Origin: Sphingobacterium sp.
GTDB taxonomy: Bacteria; Bacteroidota; Bacteroidia; Sphingobacteriales; Sphingobacteriaceae
Assembly: GCA_031277685.1 (NCBI GenBank)
Contig: JAITLV010000131.1
Span: 62,001 to 126,000, forward strand
Direction: 5' to 3'
DNA: 64,000 nucleotides
In this document: in pieces, positions 1 through 9,646 of the stretch
Numbering within the stretch: position 1 is the stretch's first letter
How the letters are laid out: the number at the start of each line of letters is the position of its first letter
Made by a program: the position numbers and the translations under genes
The notes under the pieces: generated by a model
What the model saw: only the letters and a program-made list of their open reading frames with translations
What the model was told of the DNA's origin: nothing
Database searches by the model: none

Positions 1-482
1 TTGGAGTTTTTGAGATGGGCATATACATAGCCGCCAAAAAATGGGTTTCCACCAATGGGCGCCACTTCTACTAAGTATTGATAAAGTTCATCAAAATTCT
101 TTATTGCATTTATTTTTGCCAAATAAGGTTGCACAGGCCCCAATCCCAATTTGTCACGGGTCTTCATATCAACAAAGGATCTATATAAATCCCCAATCTT
201 TTGGTTATCTGTCCCTTTCGTAAACTGGCCTGATAGCGACTCTTGCAACACTTTCAATGTAGCAATATCTGTATTCTCACGTAATTCATCGAAAGATCCC
301 CAACGTGCCTTATCGGAAGGGATCTTAACTGTTTTCATCCACTGACCATTCACAAAGTTGTAGAAATCATCCTGTGGGCGAACACTTTTATCCATGTAAT
401 TTACATTGATTGCATTATTTTGCGCATAACCAGTCAGCGAACCACATGCCAACAAAGCAGCCAAAAGTATATTTCTCTTCAT
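1..482 (-). CDS. M13-family metallopeptidase (PepO/neprilysin-like), 3' part cut by window edge
   Basis: The reading frame starts at an ATG at 482 and runs off the left edge, so only about 160 N-terminal residues are seen. It opens with a signal peptide (MKRNILLAALLACGSLTGYA) and continues with PQDDFYNFVNGQW, the usual N-terminal block of M13 zinc endopeptidases (neprilysin, PepO). The catalytic HExxH lies outside the window, so activity cannot be judged. The family degrades peptides in the periplasm or at the cell surface. It stands alone here, convergent with nothing visible. Confidence 0.88.
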   Translation of the reverse strand, partial: MKRNILLAALLACGSLTGYAQNNAINVNYMDKSVRPQDDFYNFVNGQWMKTVKIPSDKARWGSFDELRENTDIATLKVLQESLSGQFTKGTDNQKIGDLYRSFVDMKTRDKLGLGPVQPYLAKINAIKNFDELYQYLVEVAPIGGNPFFGGYVYAHLKNS

Positions 483-587
483 ATAAATTTTAGTTTGTTA
501 TCTATCTACACAAACTTAAGAAAAGTTTCGCTATTGTTCGTAACACAAAACATAGTTTTGCAAACAACTAAATCAATATATATTGAC

Positions 588-797
588 TTATGTCTGGTTT
601 TTCTTTTCTGTAGATTTTCGTAGCAACAGAAAGAAAACAACAAGGAACAACGCCACGCCGGCCAGCCAAATCCAGGGATTGGCATACCATAGTGTACCGT
701 TTGCTTCTTTCAGCTTTTGATTCTCTTCGATTGTCACTTGTGCATAGGTCAAAGAAATTGACAGCTGTAAACAAAAAAATAAGGACATCCTATTCAT
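588..797 (-). CDS. Small single-span membrane protein with WYxxPxIWL motif
   Basis: A 69-residue protein with an N-terminal hydrophobic signal-like segment, a short polar stretch (TIEENQKLKEANG), then WYANPWIWL leading into one strong membrane span and a basic tail RKSTEKKNQT. I do not recognise a named family. It shares layout and the WYxxPxIWL motif with the 64-residue protein at 58676-58870, so the two are probably paralogues. No neighbour suggests a function; it sits between the peptidase and metA, all on the minus strand. Confidence 0.6.
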   Translation of the reverse strand: MNRMSLFFCLQLSISLTYAQVTIEENQKLKEANGTLWYANPWIWLAGVALFLVVFFLLLRKSTEKKNQT

Positions 798-863
798 ATT
801 ATAAACTTTATATGAATAGAATGTCCTTCCGGGCTATTTTGTTTGCGAGAATAAATTTTGTAT

Positions 864-1808
864 TCAGTCCTTTTGTCTGATTTCGCCCAAATGAACAACA
901 TCTTTTAAATCAAAAGGCGTTTCTTGGTACACAAAATAATTGAGCCAATTGTTGAACAATAAATTAGCATGGCTCGTCCAGCGCACCAATGGTCGATTTG
1001 CAGGATTATCGTCTATATAGTAATTCTCCGGCACGCGGATGGCCTGACCTTTTTCCAAATCTCTTTTATATTCTTCATCCAATGTAAAAGGCGCATATTC
1101 CGAATGCCCCGTCAGATAAAACTCCCGACCACCACGAGAAGATGCGATAGCAATACCAGCTTCAGCAGATTCGGAAAGAATTTCCACACCACTGTTGCGC
1201 AACAAATCCTCCTTCTCAATGGTTGTATGGCGACTATGCGGAATAAAGAATTCATCATCAAATCCGCGGAATAACGGATGTCTCTTGTCGAGTGCGGTAT
1301 GTTTAAACACACCAAAAAGCTTCTCGTCTAACGGTTTCTTCTCTACATCATAGAAATGGTACAATGCAGCCTGTGACGCCCAACAGATATATAAACTTGA
1401 GGTAACATGTGTTCTTGCCCAGTCAAAAATTGTCTGAATTTCAGCCCAATACGTCACTTCTTCAAATCGAACCAACTCAACCGGTGCGCCCGTTATGATC
1501 ATGCCATCATAAAAGTTTTCCTTCACTTCGCTCAGACTTTTGTAGAACATCTCCAGATGTTCTTCTGGCGTATTTTTTGAAACATGGGTTTCCAAGCGAA
1601 GAAACTCCATTTCAACTTGTAAAGGATTGTTAGAAAGTAAACGAATGAAATCGGTTTCCGTCGTAATCTTAAGTGGCATAAGATTAAGCACCAAAACACG
1701 TAAAGGTCTAATATCTTGCTCATTTGCTCTCAGATCACTCATGACAAAGATATTTTCCTTTTTTAAAAGTTCTATCGCCGGAAGGTTATTAGGAAGTTTG
1801 ACTGGCAT
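864..1808 (-). CDS. metA: Homoserine O-acyltransferase MetA, predicted acetyl-CoA-using
   Basis: Commits homoserine to methionine synthesis by O-acylation. The ATG at 1808 gives MPVKLPNNLPAI, the family's usual start, and 314 residues; an earlier in-frame start at 1829 would add seven residues not typical of the family. Catalytic residues fall in the classic places: Cys142 (ICWASQA), His235 and Glu237 (GHSEY). Residue 111 is Glu (GAPVEL), where E. coli has Gly. In this family Glu111 goes with acetyl-CoA and Gly111 with succinyl-CoA, so I predict acetylation. No SAM riboswitch is visible in the short upstream spacer. Confidence 0.95.
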   Translation of the reverse strand: MPVKLPNNLPAIELLKKENIFVMSDLRANEQDIRPLRVLVLNLMPLKITTETDFIRLLSNNPLQVEMEFLRLETHVSKNTPEEHLEMFYKSLSEVKENFYDGMIITGAPVELVRFEEVTYWAEIQTIFDWARTHVTSSLYICWASQAALYHFYDVEKKPLDEKLFGVFKHTALDKRHPLFRGFDDEFFIPHSRHTTIEKEDLLRNSGVEILSESAEAGIAIASSRGGREFYLTGHSEYAPFTLDEEYKRDLEKGQAIRVPENYYIDDNPANRPLVRWTSHANLLFNNWLNYFVYQETPFDLKDVVHLGEIRQKD

Positions 1809-1926
1809 ATATAATTTCTCCTTATACAATTAGCACGCAAAATTAGCAAGAAAATGGCAGAATACTAAATGAATCCTTAAATTTAAGTTTCTATCAAGAC
1901 GCCAGATTTATTTCTCTTCTTCCAAC

Positions 1927-2457
1927 TTACTCCTCACTTAATTGCTTTAATGCTTTTCGGAACTTCTCCGAACCGAAATTCATCCCACCAACATGCTTAT
2001 TGACCAATTTGCCAGCTTTGTCTATGATAATCGTTGTTGGTATGCTTGTCGTACTGAGTTCCTTGGGCAAAGCAGTGTTCAATTGATAGACCGGAAGACT
2101 ATATTTTCTTTTCTTTAGAAATTTCTCTGAAGACTTTAAACGCCCATCAACATCAACCGACAGGAATACAATTCGATTGTTCCCCCGAAAATCTCTATAC
2201 AATTTATCTAAAGAAGGCATTTCTGCTAAACAGGGAGAACACCATGTCGCCCAAAGATTGATCAAGACAACTTTACCCTTAAGTTGATTTAAAGAAACAA
2301 CATTGCCCTTGCTATCCTTAAAACTGATATCTTGATTCTTTAAAAGTAAAACAGCCTTTTCCATTGGTTCATCCCCATGAGCATAGCTCAGTGTCGATAC
2401 AAATAGTAAAAGTGAGACACTGATGGTCAGAAATCGCCAGGTATTTTTTATTCCCAT
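1927..2457 (-). CDS. TlpA-like periplasmic thioredoxin
   Basis: A 176-residue redoxin with an N-terminal signal segment (residues 1-26, ending SYAHG). The fold is AhpC/TSA-thioredoxin: GKVVLINLWATWCSPC places the redox pair at Cys73 and Cys76, and the cis-Pro loop is seen as TSIPTTIIID. It probably acts as a thiol-disulfide oxidoreductase in the periplasm, for example in cytochrome c maturation or general reduction. It lies 118 bp upstream of metA on the same strand, which may be chance. Confidence 0.88.
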   Translation of the reverse strand: MGIKNTWRFLTISVSLLLFVSTLSYAHGDEPMEKAVLLLKNQDISFKDSKGNVVSLNQLKGKVVLINLWATWCSPCLAEMPSLDKLYRDFRGNNRIVFLSVDVDGRLKSSEKFLKKRKYSLPVYQLNTALPKELSTTSIPTTIIIDKAGKLVNKHVGGMNFGSEKFRKALKQLSEE

Positions 2458-2812
2458 ATTATTTTCTTGTAAGAATACAGTATAAACGTTTATTATACAA
2501 ATTGATTGTTATTATACTCAGATAAACTACAATAATATTACGCCAATCTATTGTTTTCACAGGATGTACTCATCAGTGGATCGACTTACAGAACTAAAAC
2601 TGCCTGTATTAAATACAAACAATAGAAATCGACAGACCAACGCAAAAAAATAAGCTGCATTTGCAGCTAACTAAAATTATGAATTTAGCTGGCCTGTAAC
2701 CATACTTTTCCGTATATTAAGAAACATAGCGGATAGAAACGATTTGTGTAAAAGTTATTACAAACAAATTGATGGCTATGATTATTATATAGATAATAAT
2801 AAGGAAATCAAT
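2458..2812. other. Intergenic spacer between TlpA-like gene and aconitase
   Basis: No credible gene. A short perfect hairpin (AGCTGCA-TT-TGCAGCT, 2653-2668) has a T-run on its minus-strand 3' side, so it could end antisense transcription or be part of the aconitase leader. The segment GTATAAACGTTTATTATAC near 2480 is AT-rich and partly symmetric. Confidence 0.5.
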
Positions 2813-5581
2813 ATGAGCAAGGAAAAATCAATCCAAGAAATCGAAATCAATGGAAAAGTATACCAGTATAGTTCCATCAAAGACCTACCTGAGGGTGATA
2901 TTGCACACCTACCTTTCAGTATCCGGATTCTCTTGGAAAATGTCTTACGCAACCATGATGGATTTAGTATCACGGATGAACATGTCAACACATTAATTAA
3001 CTGGTCTCCTCAACCAGTTGATAAAGATATCCCTTTCAAACCGGCACGTATCCTGATGCAGGACTTTACGGGTGTCCCAGCAGTTGTGGATATGGCATCT
3101 TTACGGGCCGAATTTATCAGACACGGCAAAGATGGACAAAAAATTAATCCCGCTATCCCGGTTGATTTAGTCATCGACCATTCCGTACAGGTAGATTATT
3201 TTGGTACTGAATATTCCTATGACAAAAATGTTGAACTGGAATATGAGCGCAATCGTGAACGGTACGAACTTTTAAAATGGGCACAGAAAGGATTAAAAAA
3301 TTTCACTGTTGTACCTCCTGGAATGGGGATTTGTCATCAAGTAAATTTAGAGTACCTTGCAAAAGGTGTTATCGCCCGTGACAACTGGCTATTTCCAGAT
3401 ACTTTAGTGGGAACAGATTCTCATACCCCAATGGTCAACGGAATTGGTGTCTTAGGTTGGGGTGTTGGTGGTATCGAAGCAGAAGCGGCCATGTTGGGGC
3501 AACCGATCTTCTTCACCTGTCCAGAAGTCATCGGGCTCAAACTAACAGGTAAAATTCCGGACATCTGTACCGCAACAGATATGGTTCTTTCTATTACTAA
3601 AATCCTGCGGGACAAAGGTGTTGTTGGAAAATTTGTCGAAGTTTTTGGTGCGGGACTGGACACACTGTCCGTCACAGATCGCGCGACTATATCGAATATG
3701 TCACCGGAATTTGGCTGTACAGTCACCTATTTTCCGATAGATGACCGCACCTTGGAATACATGCACAGCACCAATCGAACTGAGCAGGAAATTAAAATTG
3801 TAGAAGAATACTGTAAGCGCAATTTACTTTGGCGTACCGGGAATGAACAGATCATATACTCCGCTGTGGTGGAATTTAACCTATCTACATTAGAACCGAC
3901 GGTATCAGGCCCAAAACGTCCGCAGGACAAAATTCTAGTTAAGGACTTAAGCAATAAGTTCTCCCAGCTATTGGATAGTGAACACCATCGACAATATATT
4001 CCTATCCTTCAACGCTCAGAGTCAGCCTGGCTGGCAGATGGCGGTTCAGGCACCGAGTTCACCTTTGGAAAAGTTCCTGTGGAACACGCATCGCCACATG
4101 AAGTTATTGCCGAGTCCATACATGCCGTACGCATCAAACATAACCATAAGGAATATATTGTCAGTGATGGCAGTATTGCTATTGCCGCTATTACAAGCTG
4201 TACAAATACCTCCAATCCAACAGTGATGATCGGGGCAGGTTTATTGGCCAGAAATGCAATAGAACGTGGATTACGCACAAAATCTTGGGTAAAAACGTCG
4301 TTGGCGCCAGGTTCAAAAGTTGTCACGCAATACCTGGAAAGATCGGGTCTAAACGCAGATCTCGATGCCCTCCGATTTCATACCGTGGGTTATGGATGTA
4401 CTTCCTGTATCGGAAACTCAGGTCCTCTCCCACCACAGATTGCAGAAGCTGTGGAGAAAGGCGAATTGATTGTCGCCTCAGTACTCTCCGGAAATAGGAA
4501 CTTTGAGGCCCGGGTACACCCGCAGGTAAAAATGAATTTTTTGATGTCACCAATGCTCGTCGTGGCCTATGCCCTCGTTGGGCGGGTCGATATCAATCTC
4601 ATGGAAGAACCTCTTGACTATGATCCAAATGGACAGCCCGTTTATTTGAAGGATATCTGGCCAAGCCGCGAAGAAATTACCAAAACAGTCAACGAATGTG
4701 TCAAACAAGCTGATTTTCAAGAGGTATATGATGTTATTTTTGATGGATCTACAGACTGGCAGGATCTCCAGGTCAATCTTGATCAAAACTACCAGTGGGA
4801 CAGCAGTTCAACATACATCAAAGAATCACCATTTTTTGAAAACTTACAGGCCGTGCCACAACCAATTCACGATATTCAGGCGGCAAGAGTATTACTTTAT
4901 CTTGGAGATTCCGTCACAACAGACCACATTTCACCAGCTGGATCTTTTAAAGAAGATACGGCTGCAGGAAAATACCTGAAATCCCATCATGTTGCGAAAG
5001 AAGATTTCAATTCTTATGGCTCTAGACGCGGCAATCATGAAGTGATGATGCGCGGAACCTTTGCCAATGTACGGATCAAAAATAAAATCACGGATCAGGA
5101 AGGCGGTTTTAGTCGCTACTTTCCAACCAATGAAGTTAAAACAGTATATGAAACGGCGATGGCTTATCGAAAGACCAATACACCTTTGATCGTTTTGGCT
5201 GGAAAAGAATATGGTTCCGGCTCTTCTCGGGATTGGGCGGCCAAGGGAACCTTTCTACTTGGTGTACGAGCAGTCATTGCCGAAAGTTTTGAACGTATAC
5301 ACCGGAGCAACCTGGTTGGTATGGGCGTAGCGCCACTTGTTTTTATCAATGGAGAAAATGCCGAAAAATTGGGTCTGGATGGAACAGAAACCTATACAAT
5401 CACTGGCTTGGCGAATGAACTTACGCCACATAAACTCCTCGATGTGGAAGCTGTTCATGATAATGGCAAGATATCGACGTTTCAAGTCAAAGCACGGCTG
5501 GATTCGGCAATCGAAATAGAATATTTTAAGAATGATGGTATCTTACAATATGTACTCAGGCAATATTTAAAAAACAGTTAG
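2813..5581 (+). CDS. acnA: Aconitate hydratase (AcnA/IRP-type)
   Basis: A TCA-cycle enzyme that interconverts citrate and isocitrate through a [4Fe-4S] cluster. The ATG at 2813 follows an AAGGAAA ribosome-binding site and yields 922 residues; an upstream in-frame TTG at 2744 has no such support. Cluster cysteines are Cys463 (TSCTNTSNP), Cys529 and Cys532 (GYGCTSCIGNSGPLP), the 66+3 spacing of the AcnA/IRP1 group. The C-terminal swivel domain is present (GSGSSRDWAAKG). A strong terminator follows at 5611-5637, so it is probably monocistronic. Confidence 0.97.
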   Translation: MSKEKSIQEIEINGKVYQYSSIKDLPEGDIAHLPFSIRILLENVLRNHDGFSITDEHVNTLINWSPQPVDKDIPFKPARILMQDFTGVPAVVDMASLRAEFIRHGKDGQKINPAIPVDLVIDHSVQVDYFGTEYSYDKNVELEYERNRERYELLKWAQKGLKNFTVVPPGMGICHQVNLEYLAKGVIARDNWLFPDTLVGTDSHTPMVNGIGVLGWGVGGIEAEAAMLGQPIFFTCPEVIGLKLTGKIPDICTATDMVLSITKILRDKGVVGKFVEVFGAGLDTLSVTDRATISNMSPEFGCTVTYFPIDDRTLEYMHSTNRTEQEIKIVEEYCKRNLLWRTGNEQIIYSAVVEFNLSTLEPTVSGPKRPQDKILVKDLSNKFSQLLDSEHHRQYIPILQRSESAWLADGGSGTEFTFGKVPVEHASPHEVIAESIHAVRIKHNHKEYIVSDGSIAIAAITSCTNTSNPTVMIGAGLLARNAIERGLRTKSWVKTSLAPGSKVVTQYLERSGLNADLDALRFHTVGYGCTSCIGNSGPLPPQIAEAVEKGELIVASVLSGNRNFEARVHPQVKMNFLMSPMLVVAYALVGRVDINLMEEPLDYDPNGQPVYLKDIWPSREEITKTVNECVKQADFQEVYDVIFDGSTDWQDLQVNLDQNYQWDSSSTYIKESPFFENLQAVPQPIHDIQAARVLLYLGDSVTTDHISPAGSFKEDTAAGKYLKSHHVAKEDFNSYGSRRGNHEVMMRGTFANVRIKNKITDQEGGFSRYFPTNEVKTVYETAMAYRKTNTPLIVLAGKEYGSGSSRDWAAKGTFLLGVRAVIAESFERIHRSNLVGMGVAPLVFINGENAEKLGLDGTETYTITGLANELTPHKLLDVEAVHDNGKISTFQVKARLDSAIEIEYFKNDGILQYVLRQYLKNS

Positions 5582-5610
5582 TATTCTCCAGTATAAAGAG
5601 ATGAACAAAT

Positions 5611-5637
5611 AAAAAAGGGCACGCTAGCGTGCCCTTC
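5611..5637 (+). terminator. Rho-independent terminator after aconitase
   Basis: Hairpin GGGCACGC-TA-GCGTGCCC at 5617-5634, flanked by an A-run on the left and TT on the right, thirty bases after the aconitase stop. It could work in both directions. The rest of the spacer up to 5876 shows no gene. Confidence 0.8.
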
Positions 5638-5876
5638 CTACAACCTATATAAAAACCTACCAGAGTCTTCCTAAAGAACTGCTTCAACCCAATCACTAAT
5701 TGTTGTGTGGATGCACCAAAGTTACCCCCTATCCCAACGGTATTCTCTCCCCGAAATCAGCCATTTTTTATTTTTTGAACATTGTAAAAGATTAAGCCAA
5801 CTTCCTTTCCATTATCAATGATAAAAATGTATTTTCGTCTGCAATCAATCCAGCTATTTACGTAGACAGACAAATC

Positions 5877-6443
5877 ATGGAGGAACTGGTAGAACAGACT
5901 ATTTCGAATGTAAGCTTCAACAAAGAATTACAGCTAATCACAGAATTTTATAAATGCACATTTGAATATTGCGATTTCCAAAATGCAAGAATGGTAGACC
6001 TCATATTTACCAACTGTGAATTTAAATCCTGCAATTTATCCAACATCCAACTAAAAGGAACACAATTGGACCATATTATCTTTCAAGATTGTAAAATGTT
6101 GGGTATCCAATTTAATGAATGTAGTGCATTCTCTTTTCATATCGACGTAAAAAACACCACGTTGGACTATGCTTCCTTCTTTGAACGAAATATGAAAAAA
6201 TTCAAATTTGAACAATGTTCACTCCAACATGTTGATTTTGAAAAAGCAAATCTCCAACAAGCGGTCTTTAAAGATTGTAATTTCCTACATGCACGTTTTG
6301 AACAATGCAATCTCGAAGGCTGTGATTTCCGTTCTTCACTTAATATTCAAATGGATCCCGAATCCAATCGGATGAAAAAAAGCAAATTCGGTTCTGAACA
6401 ACTACCAGGTTTATTGGCAAAGTACCAATTACTGATCGACTGA
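5877..6443 (+). CDS. Pentapeptide-repeat protein
   Basis: A 188-residue protein built almost wholly of degenerate pentapeptide repeats (A/C-N/D-F/L-x-x; for example CDFQNA, CNLSNI, VDFEKANLQQAVF, CNLEGCDF), which should form a right-handed quadrilateral beta-helix. Such helices mimic DNA in the Qnr/McbG group and act as scaffolds in others. There are many cysteines in the repeat Cys position. No signal peptide is visible, so it is probably cytoplasmic. Function cannot be assigned from the sequence. Confidence 0.85.
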   Translation: MEELVEQTISNVSFNKELQLITEFYKCTFEYCDFQNARMVDLIFTNCEFKSCNLSNIQLKGTQLDHIIFQDCKMLGIQFNECSAFSFHIDVKNTTLDYASFFERNMKKFKFEQCSLQHVDFEKANLQQAVFKDCNFLHARFEQCNLEGCDFRSSLNIQMDPESNRMKKSKFGSEQLPGLLAKYQLLID

Positions 6444-6567
6444 TGAAATGATGCTATAGGACAATGCAAAGAATGTTAACTATTAATTTGCTAAATAACG
6501 GATTTCAGGGATAAAAGCCGTTCTGCCAAATCAGCATATTTGCCTATCAATTTTAGGTAGAAGAAAA

Positions 6568-7953
6568 ATGAAAAAAACATTCTTATCATTCGCAGTTTTG
6601 ATGGCTGCAAGCACAGTATCATTCGCGCAGATCAATAAAGCGCTTAAAATCAATTATGCTATTGTGTTTACAAACGCTAATAACGGTACCGAGCAGGACG
6701 CTCCCGTTTCCCTATATGAAGCTTATGTCACCAATGACAAGATAAAGGTGATATCTTCAGCAGAGGGACAGGAATCAATATTTCTTGCAAAAAAAAATGA
6801 AGATAAATCGACGATCCTCTACCCTTCGCTATCAAAGTACACGATACATGATGAAGAAGCTGCTTCCTTCTCAATGAAATTAGTTCCGGGCCAAACTAAA
6901 AATATTGCTGGTTATCCTTGTAAACTGGCAGAGATCGAACTCCCGAATATGGAAGACATCGAGGGTAATAGCGTATTGTCTATATGGTATAGCGAAAAAT
7001 TACCTGTTATTTACTGGGAAGGTTTCGATATCTTCAAAAAAATCCCGGGCGGGGTACTGCAGGTCAGCACGCCACTCGGCGTGGATATTGTCGCCCAAAC
7101 TGTTGCCAATAGTCAACTAAATGACAATGACTTTATCGTTCCCGAAGACTATGATCAAGTAGAATCCATTTATCAAGACGAGCAGGAAGGTGAAGAAAAT
7201 AATCAAATGGCTGAAAACCTATACCTATTTGAAGATAGTACTTCTGGCCTTATGGGATTACAGGACAATGCCCAACAAATCATTGTGCCAGCCCTATATC
7301 ATTATATTACGCCATTTGTAGGTGAGATAAGTGTTGTTCAGTTTAAAAATGAGAAATACGGTGCAATTAATCTTGTCGGAAAAACCGTGATTCCTTTTCA
7401 ATACGACTACTTGAGCTATGACGATCATTCGGGGCAGTTTCTCTTTGGAATCAATGAAAAATATGGTCTATTGGATAAGTCAGGTAAAGTACTCATCCCC
7501 GCCAATTACGCGATGATTTCCTATATCAATGGTGGCTATGCCGTTTTTCAGGAAAATGAAAAATATGGCATCTTAAATCAGGCCGGAAAGATCATTGTTC
7601 CTGCAAGCTATAGTTTCATTTCAGAGAATAACGGCACACATTTTATTAGTGTCGAAAATGATAAATACAGCTTGGTTGATATAAAAACGAACAAATCCAC
7701 AGCACAAGCCTATGATTTTATTTCGATAACCGAAGAACCGAATCTTTTCCTCTCAAGTAAAGATGGTAAATACGGATATTTAAACGGTCAGGGCAAAATT
7801 GCCATTCCATTTATTTATAGTGGCGCAACCTCTTTTAGCGATGGTTTAGCATCAGTGACAAAAGAAGGATCTGAGGAAGTTATCCTAATCAACACCAAAG
7901 GGGAACAAGTTGAATTGGATGCGGCTGCAGAAGCTGTCGAAGAAGAAATTTAA
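6568..7953 (+). CDS. Secreted WG-repeat protein
   Basis: A 461-residue protein with a clear signal peptide (MKKTFLSFAVLMAASTVSFAQ). Residues about 20-190 form a beta-rich domain resembling the GLPGLI/DUF4412-type proteins of Bacteroidota. From about 220 on come at least five WG-type repeats, each with KYG followed by a G-K-V/I-x-I/V-P turn (KYGAINLVGKTVIP, KYGLLDKSGKVLIP, KYGILNQAGKIIVP, KYGYLNGQGKIAIP). The repeats are taken to form a propeller-like surface for binding. The C-terminus is acidic. Probably periplasmic or surface located; partner unknown. Confidence 0.85.
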   Translation: MKKTFLSFAVLMAASTVSFAQINKALKINYAIVFTNANNGTEQDAPVSLYEAYVTNDKIKVISSAEGQESIFLAKKNEDKSTILYPSLSKYTIHDEEAASFSMKLVPGQTKNIAGYPCKLAEIELPNMEDIEGNSVLSIWYSEKLPVIYWEGFDIFKKIPGGVLQVSTPLGVDIVAQTVANSQLNDNDFIVPEDYDQVESIYQDEQEGEENNQMAENLYLFEDSTSGLMGLQDNAQQIIVPALYHYITPFVGEISVVQFKNEKYGAINLVGKTVIPFQYDYLSYDDHSGQFLFGINEKYGLLDKSGKVLIPANYAMISYINGGYAVFQENEKYGILNQAGKIIVPASYSFISENNGTHFISVENDKYSLVDIKTNKSTAQAYDFISITEEPNLFLSSKDGKYGYLNGQGKIAIPFIYSGATSFSDGLASVTKEGSEEVILINTKGEQVELDAAAEAVEEEI

Positions 7954-7974
7954 TCCTGGAAGTTGATCAAAAAA

Positions 7975-8007
7975 ATAGGTGCTGGTAACATAATTACCAG
8001 CACCTAT
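7975..8007. terminator. Bidirectional terminator
   Basis: Perfect hairpin ATAGGTGCTGGTAA with its complement TTACCAGCACCTAT around a five-base loop, placed between the convergent WG-repeat gene and the DUF808 gene. An A-run precedes it on the plus strand, which gives a U-run for the minus transcript. Confidence 0.8.
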
Positions 8008-8026
8008 CTAAAATAGTTTAGCAATA

Positions 8027-8911
8027 TTAGTTCGTGCCTACAGTTTTCTTTTTACCAAAAATTTTCTGACCTATCGTAAAAAGCAACACCACAATTATAC
8101 CACCCCCAAGGCCAAACAAAAGCTCTCTGACGATACCAGGAAATGTAGCTAAGGCATGGTGTAGAAAATCTATATAATGCGAAAAAATACCTCCGGAAAC
8201 CAAAATAAGTGCGATGGTTCCTACAACCGCCAATAGCTTGATAATAAAAGGCAATGCCCGCACAAGTAATCTCCCTAAGCTTGCCAACGGTCCTTTTTCG
8301 TTCGCGCTTTTGATCAACTTATACCCCGCATCATCCATCCGAACAATTAATGCGACAATACCATAAACACCCACTGTAGCAAGCAGAGCAACCACACAAA
8401 CGGTAATAATCTGTAAGGTCAGACTTTTATCCAATACTGTACCTAAAGCAATAATTACGATCTCAACAGAAAGAATAAAATCAGTGGTGATTGCGGCTTT
8501 AATTTTAGTCTTCTCAGCCACCATATTATTCTCTTCAATCACCTCTTCAACTTTAGCTTCCCCTTCCTGATGTTTCCGATGAAATAGATATTCAATAATC
8601 TTCTCAACACCTTCAAACGCTAAATAGAAGCCTCCCAAAATCAAAATGTATTTAATAGCGATTGGAAAAAAAACATTCAAGAGTAAAGCTATGGGAACAA
8701 TTATCAGTTTATTAACCAATGATCCTTTGGTAATAGCCCACAAAACGGGTAATTCCCGAGATGCCAAAAATCCAGTTGCTTTTTCCGCATTTACCGCCAA
8801 ATCATCACCCAAGATTCCTGCTGTTTTTTTTGTTGCTATTTTGCTAGCAACGGCAACATCATCCATTAAAGCTGCAATATCATCTAAGATTGCAAATATT
8901 CCTGAAGCCAT
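8027..8911 (-). CDS. DUF808 (YedI-like) inner-membrane protein
   Basis: A 294-residue multi-span membrane protein. The start MASGIFAILDDIAALMDDVA and the following GILGDDLAVN are typical of DUF808, which E. coli YedI represents. Several hydrophobic spans are visible (VNKLIIVPIALLLNVFFP, ILILGGFYLAF, FILSVEIVIIALGTVL and others). Function is not established for the family. It is divergent from the DUF4256 gene. Confidence 0.9.
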   Translation of the reverse strand: MASGIFAILDDIAALMDDVAVASKIATKKTAGILGDDLAVNAEKATGFLASRELPVLWAITKGSLVNKLIIVPIALLLNVFFPIAIKYILILGGFYLAFEGVEKIIEYLFHRKHQEGEAKVEEVIEENNMVAEKTKIKAAITTDFILSVEIVIIALGTVLDKSLTLQIITVCVVALLATVGVYGIVALIVRMDDAGYKLIKSANEKGPLASLGRLLVRALPFIIKLLAVVGTIALILVSGGIFSHYIDFLHHALATFPGIVRELLFGLGGGIIVVLLFTIGQKIFGKKKTVGTN

Positions 8912-9044
8912 ATTTAAATAAAAATTTGAACGTAAAAATATAAATTTAATTCAATTCCCAAATAAGTAATTTCATTGGAATAGATTAATCAAGTGTAAGC
9001 AGATTTAATTTTATTATGTATTTTAGATACAAAATAAACCAAAT

Positions 9045-9602
9045 ATGAAAAAAAAACTTTCGCTTTCCGATCAAACGGCACTCTATAAAGTACTCCAGCT
9101 AAGATTTAATGCCAATATGGCCAGACACAAGAACTTTGCATGGGAACAGATACAGCAAAAACTGGAAAGTAATCCCAGCAAAGCCTGGAGCTTGAATCAG
9201 ATGGAGCTAAGTGGCGGTGAGCCTGACGTGGTCGGCCTTGATCCAATCCGTGGTGCTTATATTTTTGTGGATTGTGCCGAAGAAAGTCCAAAAGGAAGAA
9301 GAAGCTTATGCTTTGATCAAGCTGCACTGGATGCCAGAAAAGAAAACAAACCAGTCGGCAGTGCAGTAGAAATAGCCGAACAGATGGGCGTGGAATTACT
9401 CACAGAAGAACAATATCGACAGTTGCAAACTATGGGCGAATTTGATCTCAAAACATCAAGCTGGATACAAACGCCACCCAATATTCGTAAACTCGGGGGC
9501 GCCTTATTTTGTGACCGTCGCTATGACCATATCTTCACCTATCATAATGGCGCGATCTCTTACTATGCTGCACGCGGTTTCAGATCCATCCTATATGTTT
9601 AG
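9045..9602 (+). CDS. DUF4256 domain protein
   Basis: A 185-residue cytoplasmic protein covering the whole DUF4256 family: N-terminal LQLRFNANMARH, central MELSGGEPDVVGLD, FVDCAEESPKGRRSLCFD and the C-terminal GGALFCDRRYDHIFTYHNGA. The family has no known biochemical role. It opens a run of three small plus-strand genes (with DUF6265 and the GyrI-like gene), separated by 44 and 78 bp, that may be co-transcribed. Confidence 0.9.
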   Translation: MKKKLSLSDQTALYKVLQLRFNANMARHKNFAWEQIQQKLESNPSKAWSLNQMELSGGEPDVVGLDPIRGAYIFVDCAEESPKGRRSLCFDQAALDARKENKPVGSAVEIAEQMGVELLTEEQYRQLQTMGEFDLKTSSWIQTPPNIRKLGGALFCDRRYDHIFTYHNGAISYYAARGFRSILYV

Positions 9603-9646
9603 ATAATCAAACCTAGCAAACTATCTAAAAGCAGTTTATCAATAAT

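Noticed and set aside
1809..1926. SAM riboswitch before metA
   Set aside because: The spacer is short and shows no riboswitch-like stems.
2744..2812. N-terminal extension of aconitase from a TTG
   Set aside because: The first 23 residues are not typical of the family, the codon is TTG, and a good ribosome-binding site precedes the ATG at 2813.
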